Shown one piece after another: positions 1 to 8,355 of a DNA stretch of 64,000 bases (the first letter of the stretch is position 1; every line of letters begins with the position of its first letter). The DNA lies in NCBI GenBank assembly GCA_035551615.1, contig DASZNC010000047.1, positions 37,747 to 101,746 on the forward strand, written 5' to 3'. Below the pieces are notes generated by a model. The model saw only the letters and a list, made by a program, of their open reading frames with translations. It searched no databases and was not told the DNA's origin. The DNA comes from JAKCDU01 sp035551615 (GTDB taxonomy: Bacteria; Actinomycetota; Acidimicrobiia; Acidimicrobiales; Palsa-688). Made by a program: the position numbers and the translations under genes.

Positions 1-210
1 GTCGTCCCGGCCGATCTGCAGGCGGGGCGGGCGGCGCCGCCGGGCCCGGGTCGCCAGTTGGATACGCCGGGCCAGACGCTTGGACCAGGGCGATTTCGGG
101 CCGGCCGGGACCGGTGTGTCGGGGCGCACGACAGCAACTTGGGGTTCTACGGGCTGGTCCGCGGATCTCACATCCTTCGGACCGCCGAGCCTGGTAGCCC
201 CGGGTTCCAT
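1..210 (-). CDS. Partial unknown protein, N-terminus only
   Basis: An open frame of 70 codons starts at the ATG at 208-210 and runs off the left edge without a stop, so only the N-terminus is visible. It begins MEPGATRLGG, is polar and proline-rich, and becomes arginine-rich near the edge (RARRRRPPR), which could be a cytoplasmic tail before a membrane segment or a disordered N-terminus. No domain is recognisable. The start is supported by an AT-rich upstream stretch with a TAGGAT box 9 bases before the ATG. It is oriented the same way as the glutathione peroxidase upstream. It may be a genuine gene or chance coding in high-GC DNA. Confidence 0.4.
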   Translation of the reverse strand, partial: MEPGATRLGGPKDVRSADQPVEPQVAVVRPDTPVPAGPKSPWSKRLARRIQLATRARRRRPPRLQIGRDD

Positions 211-219
211 GTCGGTCGG

Positions 220-225
220 ATCCTA
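220..225 (-). promoter_or_regulatory. Possible -10 box (TAGGAT) for the left-edge gene
   Basis: TAGGAT on the minus strand lies 9 bases before the ATG at 210, inside the only AT-rich stretch of the neighbourhood (about 215-250). The spacing suggests a leaderless or nearly leaderless transcript. No convincing -35 was seen. Confidence 0.3.
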
Positions 226-302
226 CCCAGACCTATACATATCGTATGGGCCTCGCCCAGCCGAAAGTGCAATTCTAAATGCACAAAGGCGAATAGCCCG
301 AA

Positions 303-791
303 TCAGCCGGGCAACACGGCCTCAATGGCCGAAATCAGCTCCGGCGCCTCCGGCGTCACCTGCGGGCGGAACCGGCCGGCGATATTTCCGTCCGGGCCGA
401 TCAGGAACTTCTCGAAGTTCCACTTGACGTCGCCCGCTTCGCCGTCGGCGTCAGCCTGCTCGGTCAGCTCGGCGTAGAGGGGATGACGGTTCTCACCGTT
501 GACATCGACCTTCTCCGTCATGGGGAAGGTGACCCCGTAGGTGGTGCTGCAGAAGCCGGCGATCTCCTCGGCCGAGCCCGGCTCCTGGCCGGCGAACTGG
601 TTGCACGGCACGCCCAGCACGCTGAAGCCCCGGTCCTTGTACCGCTCGTGCAGTTCCTCGAGCCCGGCATACTGCGGGGTCAGGCCGCACTTGGAGGCCA
701 CATTGACGACCAGGGTGGCCTTGCCGGCGAACTGGTCGAGATCGAGCGGTCCGCCGTCGAGGGCGGCGATGTTGGCGTCGGTTAGCGACAT
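303..791 (-). CDS. Glutathione peroxidase family thiol peroxidase
   Basis: A 162-residue peroxidase of the GPx/BtuE family, which reduces hydrogen peroxide or organic hydroperoxides in the cytoplasm. The family signatures are present in order: NVASKCG with the peroxidatic Cys near residue 35, PCNQF around residue 71, a second conserved Cys in an FC..TYGVTFP segment, and WNFEKFL near the C-terminus. The active residue is Cys, not selenocysteine. Bacterial members of this type usually take electrons from thioredoxin rather than glutathione, which is an inference here. The ATG at 791 is chosen over a GTG at 806 because family alignment begins there. It appears monocistronic. Confidence 0.9.
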   Translation of the reverse strand: MSLTDANIAALDGGPLDLDQFAGKATLVVNVASKCGLTPQYAGLEELHERYKDRGFSVLGVPCNQFAGQEPGSAEEIAGFCSTTYGVTFPMTEKVDVNGENRHPLYAELTEQADADGEAGDVKWNFEKFLIGPDGNIAGRFRPQVTPEAPELISAIEAVLPG

Positions 792-844
792 ACGGTTCCC
801 AACCACCGGTTCCAGCCCGGCATTCCCGGGCCCGTGATACCCAC

Positions 845-1690
845 TCAGACGGCACGGTCGAGCCGGTGGGACTCGAGGAACCGGCGGCTGATATCGCGGC
901 TCTCGGCGATCAGCCGACGGGTCTGGTCGAAGTTGGTTATCGGTATGTGGGACGTACGGGCGCCGGGCACGGCGATGACCCGCTGTCCGGGCCGGGCCAG
1001 GGCGGCCGGCTCGGGCAGCCGGGCGTAGCGACTGATGTCGAAACTGCGAATGAGCACCTCTAGGGCGTTCGGGCGGCCCGTCTGCCGCTCGGGGCCGGCC
1101 GGTTCACCGAGTACGTAGACCGTCGACGCGTCCAGGTCGATGGCCCGCCCGATCGGCACCGGCTCCAGCACGCCGCCGTCCACGTGGCGGTGGCCGTCCA
1201 GGACGGCGGGCGGGAACAGTCCGGGCAGGCACGCACTCGCGTAGAGCATCGTCGCCGCTGGTCCGCGGCCCCACCACCGGGCGACGCCGAACTCGAGGTC
1301 GGTGGTCACCACCTGGATGGGAACCAATGCGTCTTCGAGCCGCTCCAGTGGGCAGAACCGGGCTATCAGCGACCGGAGGGGGGCCGGTGTGTAGATGTGG
1401 TCCCGGCGCATGACCAGGCGGGCCAGTGTGTAGTACCGGTTGCGGCCGAACACGTCGCTGCGGCTGAGGCCCTGCCAGATCCCGGCCAGCTCGGCCACCC
1501 GGTCCGGCGTCGGCCCTATCGACAGGTAGGCCGCGTTGAGCGCGCCGACGGAGGAACCCACGACCACGTCGGGCACGATCCCGGCTTCGATCAGGCTGGC
1601 CAGGATGCCGACCTGGGCGGCGCCCGTGCTCCCGCCGCTCGGAAAGACGAACGCGGTGTCGGCCGGTCGGCCTCGGTCCTGGGTGGTCAC
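845..1690 (-). CDS. Patatin-like phospholipase
   Basis: A 281-residue patatin-family acyl hydrolase (lipid acyl ester hydrolysis). It has the glycine-rich oxyanion segment GGSTGAAQ near residue 20, the nucleophile elbow GSSVG near residue 46 with the catalytic Ser, and the DGG motif (HVDGGV) supplying the Asp of the Ser-Asp dyad near residue 170. No signal peptide or membrane segment is seen, so it is probably cytoplasmic or peripheral. The GTG start overlaps the stop of the upstream mannosyltransferase (GTGA), indicating co-transcription and a link to membrane lipid or glycolipid turnover. The substrate is unknown. Confidence 0.88.
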   Translation of the reverse strand: MTTQDRGRPADTAFVFPSGGSTGAAQVGILASLIEAGIVPDVVVGSSVGALNAAYLSIGPTPDRVAELAGIWQGLSRSDVFGRNRYYTLARLVMRRDHIYTPAPLRSLIARFCPLERLEDALVPIQVVTTDLEFGVARWWGRGPAATMLYASACLPGLFPPAVLDGHRHVDGGVLEPVPIGRAIDLDASTVYVLGEPAGPERQTGRPNALEVLIRSFDISRYARLPEPAALARPGQRVIAVPGARTSHIPITNFDQTRRLIAESRDISRRFLESHRLDRAV

Positions 1691-2805
1691 GCCGCCCGCC
1701 GGGGCCGGACAATCCCCAGGACCGACTCGTAGTGGCCCAGGAGATCGTCACCGACGGCTACCCAGCTACGGCCCTCCACCGACCGCCGGGCCCGCGCCGC
1801 CATCGTCGCCCTCAGCGGTGGATCGGCAGCCAGGTGGGCCACCGCCTGGCTCACCAGATCGGCCGCGCCGGGTGGGTAGAGCAGCCCGTTGTCGCCGTGG
1901 CGGACCAGGTCCACCGGACCGCCGGCCGCCGGCGCGACGACCGGCACCCCCGACGCCAGCGCCTCCTGGATGGCCTGGCAGAACGTCTCGTCGGCCCCGG
2001 TGTGGACGAAGAGATCGAGGGAAGCCAAATGGGCCGACAGCTCGGCGCCGCTCTGGAATCCGGTGAAGGTGGCCCGGGGCATGGCCCGGCGCAACCTGGT
2101 GGCCGACGGTCCGTCGCCGATGATCACCGTCCTGACCCCGACGCGGCGGCTCAACGGTTCGAGCAGGTGCACCTGCTTCTCCGCGGCCAGGCGGCCCATG
2201 TAACCGGCCACCAACTCCCCCTGGGGCGAGAACCGCCGACGGAGCAGGGAGCTGCGATGGCTCGGATGGAAGCGGTCGAGGTCCACCCCCCGACCCCACA
2301 TGCCGACCGGATCGATGCCATGGCTGCGCAGGGTCCAGGCGGCCAGCGTCGATGGGGCGAGCGTCAGGTCGCTCTGGTTGTGGACCCACCGCATCCACCC
2401 CCAGGTAGCCCCTGATGCGAACCCGAGCCCGTACCGGGCGCCGAAGCCGGCCAGATCCGTCTGGTAGACGGCCACCGAAGGGATGCCCAGGGTCCGGGCC
2501 GCCCGGACCCCGGCCGCGCCCAGCACGAACGGCGCCGCCAGATGGACCACATCCGGCCGGAAGCTGCGCAGGATGGCCTTCACCCGCCCGGTCGGCAAGC
2601 CGACCGACAACGACCGGTAGACCGGCAGCCCGACGGCGGGCACCCGCTCGACCGGAGTTCTCGAATAGGAGTCCGGACCGAAGCCCGGCGCGATCACCAG
2701 GGCCTCGTAGCCCCGACGTTCCAGATGCTCGACCACCCGGAGCACGGAGTTGGTGACCCCGTTGGTCTCAGGTAGGAAGCACTCGGCGACAATCGCCACC
2801 CGCAC
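1687..2805 (-). CDS. mgtA: GT4 glycosyltransferase, MgtA-like GDP-mannose-dependent mannosyltransferase
   Basis: A 372-residue GT-B fold glycosyltransferase. Its N-terminus (MRVAIVAECFLPETNGVTNS) and later blocks (PDVVHLA, QTDLAGF, LAPST, WGRGVDLDRF, GYMGRLAAEKQ) closely resemble mycobacterial MgtA, an alpha-mannosyltransferase acting on glycolipid acceptors. The C-terminal half has the GT4 donor-site segment FVHTGADETFCQAIQEALASG with the conserved acidic residues. The acceptor here is unknown. The GTG start at 2805 lies 8 bases after a TATCGT box, consistent with leaderless transcription. It forms a two-gene unit with the patatin-like gene. Confidence 0.85.
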   Translation of the reverse strand: MRVAIVAECFLPETNGVTNSVLRVVEHLERRGYEALVIAPGFGPDSYSRTPVERVPAVGLPVYRSLSVGLPTGRVKAILRSFRPDVVHLAAPFVLGAAGVRAARTLGIPSVAVYQTDLAGFGARYGLGFASGATWGWMRWVHNQSDLTLAPSTLAAWTLRSHGIDPVGMWGRGVDLDRFHPSHRSSLLRRRFSPQGELVAGYMGRLAAEKQVHLLEPLSRRVGVRTVIIGDGPSATRLRRAMPRATFTGFQSGAELSAHLASLDLFVHTGADETFCQAIQEALASGVPVVAPAAGGPVDLVRHGDNGLLYPPGAADLVSQAVAHLAADPPLRATMAARARRSVEGRSWVAVGDDLLGHYESVLGIVRPRRAA

Positions 2806-2813
2806 GTGACGTC

Positions 2814-2819
2814 ACGATA
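2814..2819 (-). promoter_or_regulatory. -10 box (TATCGT), leaderless start of mgtA-like gene
   Basis: TATCGT on the minus strand is followed by 8 bases and the GTG start at 2805. The intervening GACGTCAC is palindromic and carries no Shine-Dalgarno sequence. Confidence 0.5.
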
Positions 2820-2930
2820 AGCAACGTCGGTGACGACCAGGTCGAATCCGGGCGACCATCAGGCGAACATCGCCCGAACACTTCGTCGGTCTCCCCATTC
2901 CTCCGTGCCGGCCGTCCGTCAGGCAGGCTG

Positions 2931-4205
2931 ATGGGCATGACCGCCCGCGAGCCGGAGACCCGGACGTATCCAGGCCCGGCCTTCCGGACGATCTCCGACT
3001 ACGCCTGGCGGTTGCTCGTGGTCGGTACCGTCGGCTACTTCGTCATCCGGCTCCTCTCGACCCTCTCGCTCGTGGTCATCCCGTTCGTGGTGTCGATCCT
3101 GGTCGCATCGGTGCTCCATCCCCTGTCGGCCCGCATGCGTCGGGCCGGGCTGGGGCGGGGCGTCTCCACCGTGCTGACCATGCTCAGCGCAGTCGTCGTG
3201 CTCGGCGGCCTACTCACCATCGTGATCGTCCGCGCCGCCCAGCAGGCGCCGCAGCTGGGCGACGAGATCAACAATCTGCTGCCGCACGTCAAGCACTGGC
3301 TCATCGACGGTCCCCTGAAGTTGAACGCCACCACCGTCAACAACCTCAACCAGACGGTCAGCGACGACATCACCAAGAACTCCTCGGCCATCGCCTCCAC
3401 CGCGCTGTCGACCGGGAAGACCGTGCTCGAGCTGCTGAGCGGCCTGGTCCTCGGCATCTTCTCGACTATCTTCCTCGTCTACGACGGTGACCGGGTGTGG
3501 GCCTTCCTCCTGAAGGGCGTGCCGGCAACCGCCCGGCCGGGCGTCGACGCCGCCGGCCACGCCGCCTGGCACACCGTCAGCTACTACATCCGCGGCACCC
3601 TCATCGTCGCCCTGTTCCACGGGCTGGTCGTCGCCGTGACCCTCACCATCCTGGGCGTACCTCTGGCCTTCCCCCTCGCTGTGCTGGTCGCCCTGGGCAG
3701 CCTGGTACCGCTCATAGGCGCCGTCGTGACCGGTGTCCTGGCCGTCGCGGTGGCCGGACTCTCGCAGGGCCTGGTGGCGGCCATCGTGATGACCGCCGTC
3801 CTCCTGCTCGACAACCAGATCGAGGCTCACGTCCTCCAGCCGTTCGTCGTCGGCCGGTACGTCCGCATCCACCCCTTGGCCGTGGTCCTGTCCCTGGCCG
3901 CCGGGGGCATCCTGTTCGGGCTGGTCGGTGCCATCCTGGCCGTGCCCGTGGTGGCGTGCGTCAACAGCGCCATCCGGGCCGCCCTCGCCGTCGCCGAGCG
4001 CCCGGCCATCAGCGCCGCCATCCTGGTCAAGCCGTCACAGGCGGCGGCGGCGACCGAATCGCCGCCTCCGGGTTCGCCCCTGCACGGCCTGGAGGACCCG
4101 GCGGTGACCGCCCCGGTCCCGGACATGGCCCCCGGGGTGCCGACCGCCGACAGCGTCGGCGAGCCGCTCGCCGAGATCACGGATCCGCCCCGGGAAGGAG
4201 GGTGA
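2931..4205 (+). CDS. AI-2E family (PerM/YdiK-like) membrane permease
   Basis: A 424-residue polytopic membrane protein of the AI-2E transporter family (PF01594). Paired membrane segments at about residues 27-65 and 80-105 precede an extracytoplasmic-type region (about 115-170), followed by a hydrophobic domain with the typical loop and helices (YYIRGTL, PLIGAVVTG, DNQIEAHVLQP). The last ~60 residues are a proline/alanine-rich cytoplasmic tail. Family members have been linked to AI-2 export or to ion exchange, and the substrate cannot be told from sequence. The start could equally be the ATG two codons later (2937). It is transcribed away from mgtA. Confidence 0.85.
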   Translation: MGMTAREPETRTYPGPAFRTISDYAWRLLVVGTVGYFVIRLLSTLSLVVIPFVVSILVASVLHPLSARMRRAGLGRGVSTVLTMLSAVVVLGGLLTIVIVRAAQQAPQLGDEINNLLPHVKHWLIDGPLKLNATTVNNLNQTVSDDITKNSSAIASTALSTGKTVLELLSGLVLGIFSTIFLVYDGDRVWAFLLKGVPATARPGVDAAGHAAWHTVSYYIRGTLIVALFHGLVVAVTLTILGVPLAFPLAVLVALGSLVPLIGAVVTGVLAVAVAGLSQGLVAAIVMTAVLLLDNQIEAHVLQPFVVGRYVRIHPLAVVLSLAAGGILFGLVGAILAVPVVACVNSAIRAALAVAERPAISAAILVKPSQAAAATESPPPGSPLHGLEDPAVTAPVPDMAPGVPTADSVGEPLAEITDPPREGG

Positions 4206-4218
4206 TTCCAACCCGGGG

Positions 4219-5331
4219 ATGATGTCGCCGCCGCTTGCGACCCGTACCTTGACAGACGTGGCGAGCGACGAGGAACTCCGCAAGGTCGCAGAAGACATCC
4301 GGGCGCTGGCCCGGTCGCTCGCCCGCGACATCCGCACGGCGGCCGACTCGGCCCGTGAGAACGGGCGCCCGGCCCGTGACGCACTCCGCGACGGTCTCCG
4401 CGACGCAGCCGAGGAGGCCCGTCGTGAGTTCCGCAGGAGTGCCCACTACTGGGCCGGCTGGGACCGGTCCCGGACCGGCCGTTCCGGCACGGCGGCCGAC
4501 CCGGAGAACGTGGGCGGAGGCCCGGTGCGACCGCCCTGGGCCATTCCCCAGGGCCCCGACTGGAACAGGAAGAGCCGGGATCGCCACCGGCACCACCATC
4601 GGGGTTGGGCCCCCCCGTCCGTCCCACCTGGCGCCGTAGCGACGGCCACGCCCGAACGGCGGCCGTCGATCCCCCCGGTACGGCGCCGGTGGGACGCCCT
4701 CGTGCTCACCGGGATCCTGGTCGCCGTGTTCGGCGTCGCCTGGGTGTTGAGCGTCACGGCGGCGGTCAGCGTGTCGCTGGAAGCCGTCCTGGCCGCCGGA
4801 TTGATGCTCCTCGGGGCCTGCCTGGTGGTGACCGGTCGCACCGACTGGAGCCTGAGCCGCCACGCCTGGCCGGTCTGGGTGGGCGGGGTCCTGATCATCG
4901 GCCTGCTGGCCACCTCCACTTCGTACGGCGTCAGCGGGGCACTGTCCCACCTGAGCGTCGGGAAGATGACGGCGACCGCGACCACCGCCAAGACGCAGAC
5001 GCTCTACGGCGGTTTCGGCCAGTTGACCGTCGATGCCAGCCAAGCCACTCCCGGCTCGGTGATAACGATCGAGAACGTGGCCGGGCAGACCGTCATCGAC
5101 CCGCCTCGCCCAAATCAGACGTTCGTGATCACCGGTCGCCTCTTGGCCGGTGACATATGCATCGACATGACTGCGCACTCGGCCGGCCTCGGTGCCTCGA
5201 TCAACCAAACCTCGATCGACGGGAGAAACATGGATGGTTCCCCGTCGAAGAGCACTATTCCGGTCTATATCAATGTCCACCAGCTGGCTGGGCAGATCAC
5301 CATCGAGAACGCGACATGCAGCCAGCAGTAG
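4219..5331 (+). CDS. LiaF/PspC-like membrane protein of a three-component stress system
   Basis: Up to 370 residues. The N-terminal ~75 residues are charged and helical, probably amphipathic (ELRKVAEDIRALARSL). A proline-rich linker leads to about four short membrane helices (about 155-245), then a C-terminal ~120-residue beta-rich domain with TLYGGFGQLTVD and VITIENVAG, like the domain of LiaF proteins. Such proteins act with a histidine kinase and response regulator to sense envelope damage. The kinase gene overlaps its end by 16 bases, supporting that role. The ATG at 4219 is poorly placed from the GGAAGGAGG at about 4193, and the GTG at 4258 is an alternative start. Confidence 0.7.
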   Translation: MMSPPLATRTLTDVASDEELRKVAEDIRALARSLARDIRTAADSARENGRPARDALRDGLRDAAEEARREFRRSAHYWAGWDRSRTGRSGTAADPENVGGGPVRPPWAIPQGPDWNRKSRDRHRHHHRGWAPPSVPPGAVATATPERRPSIPPVRRRWDALVLTGILVAVFGVAWVLSVTAAVSVSLEAVLAAGLMLLGACLVVTGRTDWSLSRHAWPVWVGGVLIIGLLATSTSYGVSGALSHLSVGKMTATATTAKTQTLYGGFGQLTVDASQATPGSVITIENVAGQTVIDPPRPNQTFVITGRLLAGDICIDMTAHSAGLGASINQTSIDGRNMDGSPSKSTIPVYINVHQLAGQITIENATCSQQ

Positions 5332-6266
5332 CCACCGACGTCCCGCAGCTGACGTACCGCTACCGCACGTCGCGGGTCGCGTTCGGCACCTTCTTCCTGC
5401 TGGTCGGTGCCGCCTTCCTGCTCGACAGCATGGGCACGTTCCGGGTCACGACCAACATCTTCTGGCCCCTGTTCATCGTGTCGCTGTGTGCCGGGCTGCT
5501 TCTGCACCGGGCCCGGCGCATCATGGTCGAGGAGGACCGCAGCGCCCAGTTGGCGGTGGCCGAGGAGCGGGTGCGCATCGCCCGTGAGCTGCACGACATC
5601 GTGGCCCACGGCGTGTCCCTCATGACCATCCAGATCGCCGCCGCCCGCCGGGTGGCGGTCAAGAACCCGGACTCGTCGGCCGAATCGCTCGAGGCGGCGG
5701 AGGAGACCGGCCGGCAGACCCTCTCGGAGCTCGAGGGGATGCTCGCCGCACTTCGTGGAGCGGACGCCTCCATCGGTGCGGCCGCCGGCACGGGCCCGGC
5801 CGGAGACGCCGCAACCGGCCGGGCCCGTCCATCCACCCCGGCCGGTGCCGGCGGACGTTCGCCTCTCCCCCGTATCGCCGACCTGGACTCGCTCATCGAG
5901 ACGGTGCGCCAGACGGGCCGGACCATCCGGTACAACGTGCTGGGCGATGCCCCGCCGCTGCCGTCCAGTGTGGAGACGACCGTCTACCGGCTGGTGCAGG
6001 AGGCGGTGACCAACGCCGTGCGCTACGCCGGCGACACGCCCATCGACGTGCAGGTGATCTTCTCGCCGACCGCCATCACCGTGTTCGTCGACGACGAGGG
6101 CGCCGGACCCACGCCGACCAACAAGGGCGGCGGAGGCCACGGTCTGGTCGGGATGCGGGAGCGGCTCGGCGCCATCGGCGGCTCGCTGGAATCCGGTCCC
6201 CGCACGCCGGGCCCCGGATGGCGGGTGTACGCCACCATCCCGTTGCTGCTCCTCGAAGCCTCGTGA
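5316..6266 (+). CDS. NarL/LiaS-type sensor histidine kinase
   Basis: A 316-residue sensor kinase. Two membrane helices (about 20-37 and 45-63) with almost no extracytoplasmic loop make it an intramembrane-sensing kinase. The HisKA_3 dimerisation box ELHDIVAHGVSLM has the phospho-acceptor His at about residue 93, followed by an Ala/Gly linker and a HATPase_c domain with N-box QEAVTNAVRYA, DDEGAGP and a G-rich GGGGHGLVGMRERL. The ATG at 5316 lies inside the upstream LiaF-like gene. It presumably phosphorylates the regulator encoded 44 bases downstream, giving a LiaF-S-R-like system. The stimulus is unknown. Confidence 0.9.
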   Translation: MQPAVATDVPQLTYRYRTSRVAFGTFFLLVGAAFLLDSMGTFRVTTNIFWPLFIVSLCAGLLLHRARRIMVEEDRSAQLAVAEERVRIARELHDIVAHGVSLMTIQIAAARRVAVKNPDSSAESLEAAEETGRQTLSELEGMLAALRGADASIGAAAGTGPAGDAATGRARPSTPAGAGGRSPLPRIADLDSLIETVRQTGRTIRYNVLGDAPPLPSSVETTVYRLVQEAVTNAVRYAGDTPIDVQVIFSPTAITVFVDDEGAGPTPTNKGGGGHGLVGMRERLGAIGGSLESGPRTPGPGWRVYATIPLLLLEAS

Positions 6267-6310
6267 GGGCTTCCTGCCGGCGGGTGCCGGACGCCTGACA
6301 GAATCGGGCG

Positions 6311-6973
6311 GTGATCCGCCTGCTGATAGCCGACGACGAAGCAATGGTCCGCCGGGGGCTCCGGCTCGTGCTGGAGGCCGAGGATGATCTGCAGGTGATC
6401 GGTGAAGCCGCCGATGGCGTGGAAGCCATCGAGCAGGCCCGTCGGCTCCAGCCCGATGTGATCCTGATGGACGTGCGTATGCCCCGCATGGACGGGGTCG
6501 AGGCGTGCCGGCGGCTGGTCGCCGACACCGCCGCCCGGGTGGTGGTCCTCACCACCTTCGATCTGGACGAGCACCTGTTCGCGGCGATCCGGGCCGGAGC
6601 GTGCGGGTTCCTCCTGAAGGCGTCCCGACCGGAGGAGCTGGTGTCGGCCATCCACGCCGCCTCGGCCGGCAACGCCCTGGTGGAACCGCGGATGACCAAG
6701 CGGCTGCTGGAGGAGTTCGCCCGGCGGCCGGCGTCGGCGACGAACAACGAGCGCCGCTTCGATGACCTCACCGAGCGGGAACGGGACGTCCTGATGGAGG
6801 TGGCCAAGGGGGCGAGCAACGCGGAGATCGCCGAGCGGCTCTACATCAGCGAGACGACGGTCAAGACCCACGTCAACCACATCCTGGCCAAGTTGAACGT
6901 CCGCGACCGGATCCAGGCGGTCGTGCTCGCCTACGACCACGGGTTGGTCGAGCCGGGCGGATCGAGGGCGTAG
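6311..6973 (+). CDS. NarL/LuxR-family response regulator
   Basis: A 220-residue regulator with an N-terminal receiver domain: acidic pair at residues 8-9, phospho-acceptor Asp 54 in ILMDVRMP, switch Thr in LTTFD and Lys in FLLKAS. The C-terminal LuxR-type helix-turn-helix has LTERERDVL, GASNAEIAERL and ETTVKTHVNHILAKL. It starts with GTG and follows the histidine kinase on the same strand, so it is the cognate output of the LiaF-S-R-like system. Family practice suggests it activates its own operon and envelope-protection genes. The small membrane protein about 100 bases downstream is a plausible target. Confidence 0.92.
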   Translation: MIRLLIADDEAMVRRGLRLVLEAEDDLQVIGEAADGVEAIEQARRLQPDVILMDVRMPRMDGVEACRRLVADTAARVVVLTTFDLDEHLFAAIRAGACGFLLKASRPEELVSAIHAASAGNALVEPRMTKRLLEEFARRPASATNNERRFDDLTERERDVLMEVAKGASNAEIAERLYISETTVKTHVNHILAKLNVRDRIQAVVLAYDHGLVEPGGSRA

Positions 6974-7074
6974 GCCGCCTCCTTTTTCCGCCCCTGGGAG
7001 GATCACAGAATCGACCTCGCGGACGATGTGCGCGAGGCGTTGCCCCCTTAGCTTCTTCATCACAAGGAGGAGTT

Positions 7075-7311
7075 ATGAGCGACTACCCGTCCCAAGAGAC
7101 TTACTGCAGGAATCGAGGCGGCCGAGGGATCATCCGGACCGTCGCCATCTGGGTGGCCATCGCCGTCCTGGCGATGATCGCTTTCAGTACCGCCATGTGG
7201 GCGCTAGGGGTGGTGTGGTCCATCGTCGCTCTGTTGTTCAAGATCGCCTTGGTCACCGCCGTCGTAGCCTTCGTCTGGAGAAGAATCACCCGTCGGCGCC
7301 AGACCTATTGA
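7075..7311 (+). CDS. Small two-helix membrane protein
   Basis: A 78-residue protein with a strong Shine-Dalgarno AAGGAGGAG at 7064-7072, one of the best in the window. A short polar N-terminus is followed by two adjacent hydrophobic helices (about 22-42 and 45-66) and a basic RRITRRRQTY tail, giving a hairpin topology in the membrane. No family is recognised. Its place just after the LiaFSR-like operon and its size resemble small envelope-stress membrane proteins (LiaI/PspC-like), which is an inference only. Confidence 0.7.
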   Translation: MSDYPSQETYCRNRGGRGIIRTVAIWVAIAVLAMIAFSTAMWALGVVWSIVALLFKIALVTAVVAFVWRRITRRRQTY

Positions 7312-7382
7312 CAGGCGGGGCCAACGGGATTTGAATTGTGGGTGAACAGGTAGTCCATTTCCAGTACGGAAAGGAGGGCAAA

Positions 7383-7430
7383 GTGGCAACACGTTGCTCG
7401 TCCGAGGAGGACGATCCACCGCGCTGCTGA
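7383..7430 (+). CDS. Possible 15-residue leader peptide or micro-ORF
   Basis: GTG ORF ending at TGA 7430 encodes a short acidic peptide with Cys residues at positions 5 and 15 (sequence VATRCSSEEDDPPRC). An AAGGAGGG is placed 4 bases before the GTG. The strong ribosome site is the only real support. No homology or conservation can be judged. Confidence 0.2.
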   Translation: MATRCSSEEDDPPRC

Positions 7431-7585
7431 GGGTCTCCGAGGCATCTGAACCGGAGAGGCCCGATCAGCAGGCCGCAGAGGTGACTGTACGCTCCAGATG
7501 GCCGGCCCTATGGCCGGGAGGCGTTGCGGCGCCACCCGGGACGAGGCGGTCCCAAACGATACGAGCCAGGTCGCCGATGCGGTTC

Positions 7586-7629
7586 AACCGGCACAGGAAA
7601 ACCCGGGGAGGGTTTTTCCTGTGCCGGTT
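7586..7629 (+). terminator. Long near-perfect hairpin before the 7642 gene
   Basis: The left arm 7586-7604 (AACCGGCACAGGAAAA plus CCC) pairs with the right arm 7610-7629 (GGGTTTTTCCTGTGCCGGTT), leaving one bulged base and a 5-base loop. The stem ends only 12 bases before the ATG at 7642. A hairpin so close to a start could be an intrinsic terminator of the upstream transcript, a protein-binding palindrome, or a structure controlling translation. No U-tract follows the right arm, but a U5 run sits inside the stem. Confidence 0.5.
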
Positions 7630-7641
7630 GCGCGTGCGACG

Positions 7642-8355
7642 ATGGATCCCGTGAGCGAAGGCGGGAGTTCCCTTCCCGAGCGGTTCGACGGTGGCGGTAC
7701 CCGGACGCCCGGTCGGCGGGCCTTCGACATCGACCGTCGGCCGATCGGCGCCGGCGTCGACCGGCACAAGGACCGGGGCCTCGATCTCACTCCCGACGAG
7801 GTGGTGGCCCGCCGCCACAACCGGCGATGGATGGTCGGGCTCCTGCTCGTGTCGTGCGCCATCCTCGTGCCCTCGCTGATCGCCATGGCCGTGTACGCAT
7901 CGAACGAACCGAATGGGCCCAGGATCTCCGCCCCGGCCGGCTACAAGGTGGTCAACGACGCCTACTTCGGCTACGTCGTACCCGAGACCTGGTCCAACAA
8001 CCAGGAGTTCACCGATCAGGAGGGCGACGTCGACACGTCCGGCCCCGACGGCTGGGTCGGGGAGAACCGGGCCTACTTCCGGACCACCCCGACCATCGAC
8101 ACCCCCCCGCCGTCGTCGCTGCAGGCGTTCAACATGCCCCGGCCGACCCCGTTCACCCTCACCGCCGGGCACGCCATCATCGTGCCCGGGGCCAGCGGGG
8201 CGTTCGAGTACACCGCCACCCGACCCGGGGGATTCCAGGCCCAGGTCATCGACTCGTGGAGCGACCGGACCGGAGTCGAGGTGTGGCTCATGGTGCACGC
8301 CTCGACCCAGGTGAGCGATCAGCTGATCAGCTCGCTGCGGGCGGGCGAGTCCTAG
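7642..8355 (+). CDS. Membrane-anchored unknown protein
   Basis: A 237-residue protein. A ~55-residue charged cytoplasmic N-terminus with several RR and DRH clusters precedes one membrane helix (about residues 56-78, WMVGLLLVSCAILVPSL). The extracytoplasmic domain of ~150 residues begins with a YKVVNDAYFGYVVPETW segment that resembles the photosystem II PsbP/LpqN-type 'stable secreted domain' start. This assignment is tentative. The GTG at 7651 is an alternative start. It converges tail-to-tail with the zinc-ribbon gene at 8356 with no gap. Confidence 0.65.
   Translation: MDPVSEGGSSLPERFDGGGTRTPGRRAFDIDRRPIGAGVDRHKDRGLDLTPDEVVARRHNRRWMVGLLLVSCAILVPSLIAMAVYASNEPNGPRISAPAGYKVVNDAYFGYVVPETWSNNQEFTDQEGDVDTSGPDGWVGENRAYFRTTPTIDTPPPSSLQAFNMPRPTPFTLTAGHAIIVPGASGAFEYTATRPGGFQAQVIDSWSDRTGVEVWLMVHASTQVSDQLISSLRAGES

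Larger units (their letters stand above)
7312..7641 (+). other. 330-base intergenic region with a 15-codon ORF and a long hairpin
   Basis: No conventional gene is seen. It contains a tRNA-3'-end-like string on the minus strand (7315-7340), a 15-codon GTG ORF at 7383-7430 preceded by AAGGAGGG (7371-7378), and near its right end a 20-base-pair hairpin (7586-7629, listed separately). The rest has no recognisable structure. Confidence 0.5.

Noticed and set aside
7315..7340. tRNA 3'-end-like string on the minus strand (TTCAAATCCCGTTGGCCCCGCC)
   Set aside because: The T-loop-like TTCAAAT has no pairing T-stem and there is no acceptor, anticodon or D-arm upstream. It might be an old attachment site, but nothing else supports it.
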